A stretch of DNA of 35,673 nt. It comes from an uncultured Marivita sp. (lineage in GTDB: Bacteria; Pseudomonadota; Alphaproteobacteria; Rhodobacterales; Rhodobacteraceae). Position 1 is the first letter of the stretch; every line of letters begins with the position of its first letter. The stretch is from positions 1 through 35,673 of the forward strand of contig CANNCS010000035.1 in the NCBI GenBank assembly GCA_947503115.1. Reading direction: 5' to 3'. Below, piece after piece: positions 31,029 through 35,673 of this stretch. Made by a program: the position numbers and the translations under genes. The notes below the pieces were generated by a model, which had not been told where the DNA came from, made no database searches, and saw only the letters and a program-made list of their open reading frames with translations.

Positions 31029-31457
31029 TCAATGCCCATTCCAGCGGAACGCGCCATCGCCCTCACGCAACGGCGAAAACGGGTTATGTGCCACTTCCCA
31101 AACATGCCCTTCGGGGTCACTGAAATAGCCGTGATAGCCCCCCCAGAACACCTCCTGCGGTGGCTTCAGAACGACGCCACCCGCTGCCACGATCCGACCC
31201 AGAACGTCATCAACACCAGCCCGATCCCGCGCATTGTAGCCCAGGGTCAGGGCCCCGCGCCCCAACTGCGCCACGTCGATCCCGATATCTTCGGCCAGCT
31301 TCTCTAGTGGATAAAGCCCCAAGGTCTGGCCCAACAAATCATAGGCAATCACGCCGTCCTGCGTCTCGACTCTGGCCCAGCCAAGCGCATCGTAAAACGC
31401 AGCAGACGCCGCCGCATCCATCACACCCAACGTGATCAAAGATATTCTCTGCTCCAT
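31029..31457 (-). CDS. VOC family (glyoxalase/dioxygenase-fold) protein
   Basis: A 142-residue vicinal-oxygen-chelate protein of two beta-alpha-beta-beta-beta repeats. It begins ISLITLGVMDAAASAAFYDALGW, with a mid loop at GALTLGYNARD. The C-terminal GGYHGYFSDPEGHVWEVAHNPF is typical of this family and ends in a metal-ligand Glu. The reaction is unknown. GGAGGGG stands six bases before the ATG at 31457. It lies directly before the M15-like gene and 216 bp after the HisD-like gene, with a repeat in between. Confidence 0.88.
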   Translation of the reverse strand: MEQRISLITLGVMDAAASAAFYDALGWARVETQDGVIAYDLLGQTLGLYPLEKLAEDIGIDVAQLGRGALTLGYNARDRAGVDDVLGRIVAAGGVVLKPPQEVFWGGYHGYFSDPEGHVWEVAHNPFSPLREGDGAFRWNGH

Positions 31458-31574
31458 GTCCCCTCCGACAGCAGGGCGGTCATCCCCACCCACAGCCGAC
31501 CTTAAGAGCAGAGCAGCCGCGCGGGAACCCCAGGACAGCGCAGCGCGAACTCACGCCTGCGCTCCCGGTTTCGA

Positions 31575-31661
31575 CTTCTTCTTTTCCGAAATATGCCGGG
31601 GTCTGGGGCAGCGCCCCAGTGTTTCCGTGCACGGAAACAGACGATGCGTCGACGCATCGTC
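31575..31661. repeat. Intergenic repeat: TTCTTC module plus tandem perfect palindromes
   Basis: TTCTTCTTTTCC, GAAATATG, CCGGGG and a GGGGCAGCGCCCC hairpin come first. The perfect palindrome TGTTTCCGTGCACGGAAACA follows (31620-31639). Next is a second perfect palindrome at 31640-31661 with arm GACGATGCGTC and its exact complement. Centres are exactly 21 bp apart. This is the cleanest copy and matches the copy at 2156-2199 in both arms. It lies just beyond the HisD-like stop. Confidence 0.88.
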
Positions 31662-31673
31662 CCTAACGCCAAC

Positions 31674-33005
31674 TCACTCCGCCGCATCCCGATATGGCGC
31701 GCCCTGCCCATAAGGTACATTTACCCCGCCATACCGCCGCACACGCACGTTGCATTGCTCGGCATGGCCGACAAACCCTTCAAGCATACACAACCGCGAC
31801 CCGTACTCGCCAATCAGCGTCGCCGCCTCGTCGGTGGTGATCTTCTGATAGGAATGGGTCTTGAGGAATTTGCCCACCCAAAGCCCACCGGTATACCGCC
31901 CAGCCTTCTTGGTGGGCAAAGTGTGATTTGTCCCGATCACCTTATCACCATTCGACACATTGGTCCGCGCGCCAAGAAACAGCGCGCCGTAGCAGGTCAT
32001 GTTCTCGAGATACCAATCGTCCCGGTCTGTCATCACCTGCACATGTTCCGAGGCAATGTCATTGGCAACCGCCAGCATCTCGTCATGGTCGGAGCAGAGG
32101 ATAACCTCGCCATAATCGCGCCACGACACAGACGCCGTGTCCCGCGTCGGCAGGATCTCCAGCAGTCGGTCAATCTCGGCCAAGGTCTCTTCCGCCAGTT
32201 TCCGCGAATGCGTCACCAGCACCGCGGGCGAGTTGTATCCATGCTCTGCCTGCCCCAAGAGATCCGTTGCGCAAATCTCCGCATCCACGATGTCATCCGC
32301 AATCACCATCGTCTCGGTCGGTCCCGCGAACAGATCAATCCCCACGCGCCCGAACAACTGCCGCTTGGCCTCGGCGACAAAAGCATTTCCCGGCCCTACC
32401 AGCATATGCACTGGATCAATCGTTTCTGTCCCGATCGCCATCGCGCCAACCGCCTGAATGCCACCCAAGACATAAATCTCATGCGCCCCGCCCAGATGCA
32501 TCGCAGCGATCACGGCGGGGTTCGGTTTGCCCTGCCATGGCGGCGTGCAAGCAATGATACGCGGCACACCGGCCACGCTGGCCGTCGCCACCGACATATG
32601 GGCCGAGGCCACCATCGGAAACTTCCCTCCCGGCACATAACACCCCACCGACTGCACCGGGATGTTCTTGTGGCCCAGGATCACGCCCGGCATCGTTTCC
32701 ACCTCAATATCCAGCATCGACTCGCGCTGCGCCTGTGCGAAGCTCCGCACTTGCTCTTGCGCAAATTTGATGTCCGCAAGCTCACGCGGCGAAAGCTCTG
32801 AGATCAACGCGTCGATCTCGCTTGGGGTCAGGCGAAAGCTCTCAGGCGTGTAATTGTCGAACTTTGCTGCCAGATCACGCACCGCCGCATCACCGCGCGC
32901 TTCTATATCTGCCAGTGTCGCTTCAACCACGGCACGGGTTTGGGCATCGTCTTCAGCACGTTCGGCTTCGGGTTTGCCCCGCTTGAGATATTCGGCCACA
33001 TCCAC
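31674..33005 (-). CDS. Histidinol-dehydrogenase-family alcohol dehydrogenase (HisD/HpsN-like)
   Basis: A 443-residue NAD-dependent enzyme that would oxidise a primary alcohol to a carboxylate. All HisD zinc and catalytic residues are kept: Gln252 and His255 ([10 protein letters not shown]), Glu320-His321 ([10 protein letters not shown]), Asp354 (NGDKVIGTN), His361 and Glu409/His414 ([10 protein letters not shown]). The Rossmann segments GCYVPGG and [11 protein letters not shown] are normal. The protein starts VAEYLKRG and, from memory, resembles HpsN-type sulfopropanediol dehydrogenases more than biosynthetic HisD. Its neighbours are SDR, SnoaL-like and LacI-remnant genes, not his genes. I therefore infer a catabolic role with unknown substrate. 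GGGGAGG precedes the ATG. Confidence 0.85.
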   Translation of the reverse strand: MDVAEYLKRGKPEAERAEDDAQTRAVVEATLADIEARGDAAVRDLAAKFDNYTPESFRLTPSEIDALISELSPRELADIKFAQEQVRSFAQAQRESMLDIEVETMPGVILGHKNIPVQSVGCYVPGGKFPMVASAHMSVATASVAGVPRIIACTPPWQGKPNPAVIAAMHLGGAHEIYVLGGIQAVGAMAIGTETIDPVHMLVGPGNAFVAEAKRQLFGRVGIDLFAGPTETMVIADDIVDAEICATDLLGQAEHGYNSPAVLVTHSRKLAEETLAEIDRLLEILPTRDTASVSWRDYGEVILCSDHDEMLAVANDIASEHVQVMTDRDDWYLENMTCYGALFLGARTNVSNGDKVIGTNHTLPTKKAGRYTGGLWVGKFLKTHSYQKITTDEAATLIGEYGSRLCMLEGFVGHAEQCNVRVRRYGGVNVPYGQGAPYRDAAE

Positions 33006-33090
33006 CTCCCCGGTTCTTTTGCCCGGCTGAACATAGCGGGGCGATCAGCCCTCTCAAGTGAATCTTGCACACGATTGCAGAGCGGCTCAA

Positions 33091-33831
33091 TCAGGCAAGC
33101 ACCTCAAGAATCGCATCCTCAATGTGACGCAGGTTCTGCGGTTCGGAAAAGCGGTGATCGGTGCCTTTGACCAACGCCAGCCGCAGGTCGGGACTTTCGA
33201 TGTGATCAAGCAGTGTCAACGCCGTTTCGCGGCTGACAGCGGTGTCCTCGGTCCCCTGCACCAGCCGCACGGGATAAGGCATGTGCAGCGGCGATCGCAG
33301 AACAAGATTGTCGCGACCGTCTTCGATCAATCGGCGGGTGACGATATACGGATCACCATAATCAGACGGCAACGCGACCTGCCCGTCCTCCATCACCTTG
33401 CGCCGTTCCTCTTCGGAAAACCCCGCCCAGAACCCGTCCTCGGTGAAATCTGGCGCGGCAGCGATGCCGACAAAACCCACAACATGCGCCAACCGCTGCG
33501 TCATCAGAGATGCGATCCAACCACCCATCGATGATCCGACCAGAACCACGGGTCCGTCGCAGGTCGTCTCGATTACCGCCTGCGCGTCGCGCGCCCAGTC
33601 ACCGATGCATCCATCTTCGAACACACCGCCCGACACGCCGTGCCCGGAATAGTCGAACCGCAGAAACGCACGACCGGTCAGCTTGGCCCATGCCTCCAGA
33701 TGCACCGCCTTGGTGCCCTCCATGTCCGACTTATAGCCCGACAAGAACACGATCACCGGCCCCGAGCCCTCGGTCTTGGCATAAGCCAACCTGTGACCGT
33801 TCGGCCCGTCGATGTGTTTGATTGCGGTCAT
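33091..33831 (-). CDS. Alpha/beta hydrolase, ABHD10-like thioesterase
   Basis: A 246-residue hydrolase similar to ABHD10, a group that removes palmitoyl or glucuronide esters. The block FLSGYKSDMEGTKAVHLEAWA (about 29-49) is characteristic, as is FDYSGHGVSGG. The nucleophile is Ser101 in VGSSMGGW, the acid Asp196 in GTEDTAVSRE, and the base His226 in GTDHRFSEP. GGAGGCAGGC precedes the ATG at 33831. It follows the MFS gene by 70 bp and precedes the HisD-like gene by 85 bp on the same strand; a joint transcript is possible. The substrate is unknown. Confidence 0.9.
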   Translation of the reverse strand: MTAIKHIDGPNGHRLAYAKTEGSGPVIVFLSGYKSDMEGTKAVHLEAWAKLTGRAFLRFDYSGHGVSGGVFEDGCIGDWARDAQAVIETTCDGPVVLVGSSMGGWIASLMTQRLAHVVGFVGIAAAPDFTEDGFWAGFSEEERRKVMEDGQVALPSDYGDPYIVTRRLIEDGRDNLVLRSPLHMPYPVRLVQGTEDTAVSRETALTLLDHIESPDLRLALVKGTDHRFSEPQNLRHIEDAILEVLA

Positions 33832-33901
33832 GCCTGCCTCCGTTCCGGTTTGACGCGACTTTACGCAAAGTGCGCCGGAACCCAAGAGCTGACCGCGCAG
33901 A

Positions 33902-35149
33902 TCAACCCTTTTCCACCTCATCCAAGCGCAGCGCAAGCAATCCACCAGCCAGCGACAATACCGCAAACCCGATCAGCGACGCCACTGGACCCGCCAGCGC
34001 CAACACTCCACCAAACGCCCCAGCGATCAGCAAAAGCACACCAATCGCGGTGTTTGCCAAGGCGGCATAGGACGACCGCGCATCTTCGGGTGACATGTCC
34101 ACCAGATAGACTGACCGCGCCGACCGGACGCCCTGATAAGACAACATGAAAAAGAACAGGATCACAGGGATCACCCACGCGGTCCCGGTCCAGCCGCTCA
34201 GCTCTGCGAAAACCGCCAGCGCCGCAAACACCGCAGCCAGCACCCCCGACAGAAACAGCACCCTGCGCGAGGATGTGTCAGACAACCGCCCCCAGACATA
34301 AGACCCCGCAAACGCCGACGCTGCCGACGCCAAAAGCAACGCGCCCAAACCTTGCAAGGCCGACTGCCCACCGCCCAGCAGGACGAAATAGGGCGGGGCC
34401 AATGCCGTCACCGTCAACAACCCACGCACTGCGATGAACAATCGAAACTGGCGATCTTTCTTTAACAATGAGAAATCGACCGATGCATCTTCGGTGTCCG
34501 CCGAGGCCGTTTCTTCCAACCCAGAAAACACGAACGCCGACGTTCCCCACATCGCCGCAGCGAACGTGATCGCAACAATAACCGGCATCACGTCGCGCAA
34601 AACGCCGGACATGAGCAACACGGCAAAAACGATCACCGCAACAGAGGCCACTGACCCGGCAACACCCGTCACTGCACCGCGACGGGTTTTCCCAACCGTC
34701 TTGCCCAGAATGTCCTTGTTGCTGACCGAACACGCCGCCCGCGCCACCGCGAGCAGCGCCAAGGCGGCACAAAGCGCTAGGCCAGCAGCGAAGCCCTCCA
34801 GCGTCAAAGCAATGAACACGATGGCAAGCGCAGCGATCCCCTGTCCGGCAGACCCGATCACCCACGCCCATTTGCGATGCCGCAAGGATTGGACCCAACC
34901 CGCAAACACGATTTGCGGCAGCAGCGCCCCCGCCTCGCGGATTGGCACCAACAACCCGGTCAACGCGGCAGGCGCGCCCAAGGCACCAGCCAGCCAACTC
35001 AGCACCAGCTTTGGGTCAATCAACCCATCCGCCACCTTCGTCATCGACAGGCTGACCATGTGGCGAAGCCCGTTGCGCGCCTCCCGGTCCCGGACCTCTT
35101 CCTCCGCCCCTGTGATTCCTTGATAGGCGTCGGTAACGGGGTGGGTCAT
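33902..35149 (-). CDS. MFS transporter
   Basis: A 415-residue inner-membrane protein of the major facilitator superfamily with about eleven to twelve hydrophobic helices. The loop NKDILGKTVGKTRRGAVTG lies after helix 4-5, and a central acidic loop ETASADTEDASVDFS separates the two halves. GSYVWGRLSDTSSRRVLF matches the G-R-x-SD loop motif of the family's second half. The substrate is unknown. It starts at ATG 35149, which gives a short cytoplasmic N-terminus. Divergent from the ArsR-type regulator across 135-165 bp. Confidence 0.9.
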   Translation of the reverse strand: MTHPVTDAYQGITGAEEEVRDREARNGLRHMVSLSMTKVADGLIDPKLVLSWLAGALGAPAALTGLLVPIREAGALLPQIVFAGWVQSLRHRKWAWVIGSAGQGIAALAIVFIALTLEGFAAGLALCAALALLAVARAACSVSNKDILGKTVGKTRRGAVTGVAGSVASVAVIVFAVLLMSGVLRDVMPVIVAITFAAAMWGTSAFVFSGLEETASADTEDASVDFSLLKKDRQFRLFIAVRGLLTVTALAPPYFVLLGGGQSALQGLGALLLASAASAFAGSYVWGRLSDTSSRRVLFLSGVLAAVFAALAVFAELSGWTGTAWVIPVILFFFMLSYQGVRSARSVYLVDMSPEDARSSYAALANTAIGVLLLIAGAFGGVLALAGPVASLIGFAVLSLAGGLLALRLDEVEKG

Positions 35150-35277
35150 GGCGTGTTTCCTGTGGCTGTGAACGACCGTAGCCAAACGCACCAACAACCG
35201 AATTGTTCCCAGAAGCTGCAAAATCCCGCATGAGATCAGAGGCTTGGCCCAAAACTCAACCCCATTACGTTACCATA

Positions 35278-35309
35278 TTGTCACGTGACTATAGAATCAC
35301 CTATAGTCA
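35278..35309 (+). promoter_or_regulatory. ArsR promoter with operator over the -10
   Basis: The perfect inverted repeat TGACTATAG-N6-CTATAGTCA (35286-35309) has 9-bp arms. A TTGTCA -35 (35278-35283) and a TATAGT -10 (35302-35307, 18-bp spacer) sit so that the operator's right arm covers the -10. Transcription would start at about 35314, one base from the ATG at 35315, so the message is probably leaderless. Binding by the encoded regulator and repression of its own gene is inferred. Confidence 0.65.
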
Positions 35310-35314
35310 ATCGC

Positions 35315-35641
35315 ATGGACATGATCTTCAAAGCCCTCAACGACCCCGCCCGCCGCGCGCTGCTAGACAGTTTGCGGCGCAAAGACGGGCAATCACTCAG
35401 CGAACTGGAAGAGCAGCTCGATATGAGCAGGTTCGGCGTGATGAAGCACCTCAAGGTTCTCGAAGACGCCCATCTCGTCATCCCGCGCAAACAGGGGCGG
35501 TTCAAATACCACTACCTGAACGCGCTTCCCCTGCAGGAAATGCTCGACCGTTGGGTCGCGCCGTTCCTGCAGCCCCAAGCGCAGATGATGAGCGATTTCA
35601 CACTACGCGACTCTGATCCTCAATTGCTTCTTGATGGCTAA
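35315..35641 (+). CDS. ArsR-family winged-helix regulator
   Basis: A 108-residue ArsR/SmtB-type repressor starting MDMIFKALNDPARRALLDSL. The recognition helix is MSRFGVMKHLKVLEDAHLV, and the wing QGRFKYHYLN follows. It lacks the metal-binding ELCVCDL motif and so is not an arsenic or heavy-metal sensor. It belongs to the group usually followed by an SRPBCC (AHSA1-type) gene; the window ends 32 bases after its stop, so that cannot be seen. An in-frame GTG at 35285 would place the start upstream of the -10 and is less likely. Divergent from the MFS gene. Confidence 0.9.
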   Translation: MDMIFKALNDPARRALLDSLRRKDGQSLSELEEQLDMSRFGVMKHLKVLEDAHLVIPRKQGRFKYHYLNALPLQEMLDRWVAPFLQPQAQMMSDFTLRDSDPQLLLDG

Positions 35642-35673
35642 TTTCCTACCGAAGAATGGTATGCCCTCAATTG

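Noticed and set aside
31593..32801. A 402-codon frame antisense to the HisD-like gene
   Set aside because: Shadow frame rich in His and Arg that starts inside the repeat element; the sense strand carries every HisD catalytic residue.
1..35673. tRNA genes, CRISPR arrays, insertion sequences or prophage genes
   Set aside because: No cloverleaf, spaced direct repeats, transposase or phage motifs were recognised on either strand.

Overview
The window is a GC-rich stretch of chromosome from an alphaproteobacterium, most likely a marine Rhodobacterales (Roseobacter-group) bacterium. The grounds are the protein families themselves: ftsY-EamA-yciB order, a form II CoxL-like protein, an 8-oxoguanine deaminase, a fused FdsG-FdsB protein and DUF1127/LysR pairs. 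The genus is an inference and cannot be fixed from the sequence alone. No phage, transposase, CRISPR array or tRNA is visible. This is ordinary, densely coding core and accessory chromosome in which no gene-free stretch exceeds 300 bases.

Layout. 1-2.7 kb: a sugar 1-dehydrogenase (-) faces hisF-hisE (+), followed by a CoA-binding protein (-). 2.7-8 kb: a leftward unit of ornithine decarboxylase, an orphan form II CoxL-like molybdoenzyme subunit and a DUF2235 hydrolase, with a divergent Lrp/AsnC regulator and a structured, terminator-ended 3' region that may be a small RNA. 8-12.8 kb: leftward fdsGB-like fusion, ftsY, an EamA transporter and yciB. 12.9-18.3 kb: a small secreted protein, a Bax-inhibitor-1 protein, a DUF1127/LysR divergent pair, a quinone oxidoreductase, an XRE regulator and a HisN-type phosphatase. 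18.3-24 kb: purine salvage (8-oxoguanine deaminase, guanine deaminase) around an alpha/beta hydrolase, the RNase P RNA, rpmG and a YHYH-domain secreted protein. 24.1-26.1 kb: mgtE and 5-formyltetrahydrofolate cyclo-ligase, overlapping by GTGA. 26.3-33 kb: ten leftward genes and gene remnants: cupin, DUF1272, SpoIIAA-like, GNAT, a SnoaL-like protein, a broken lacI-type regulator, an SDR, an M15-like protein, a VOC protein and a HisD-family dehydrogenase. 33-35.7 kb: an ABHD10-like hydrolase and an MFS transporter (-), diverging from an ArsR-type regulator (+).

How the genes work together. HisF, HisE and HisN are three dispersed histidine-biosynthesis steps. The HisD-like protein near 32 kb sits with an SDR, a SnoaL-like protein and a dead LacI regulator, so it is better read as part of a catabolic alcohol-oxidation cassette than as histidine synthesis. 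Guanine and 8-oxoguanine deaminases both feed purine breakdown.

The most unusual signals are not genes. A family of intergenic elements at gene ends carries two adjacent palindromes whose centres lie about 21-22 bp apart (two helical turns), often beside a TTCTTC / AAATA / CCGGGG module. The lacI remnant, which overlapped both neighbours by GTGA and ATGA, is a clear example of a regulator decaying in place inside a coupled operon. The ArsR-type gene has a perfect inverted repeat over its -10 and is probably transcribed leaderless.
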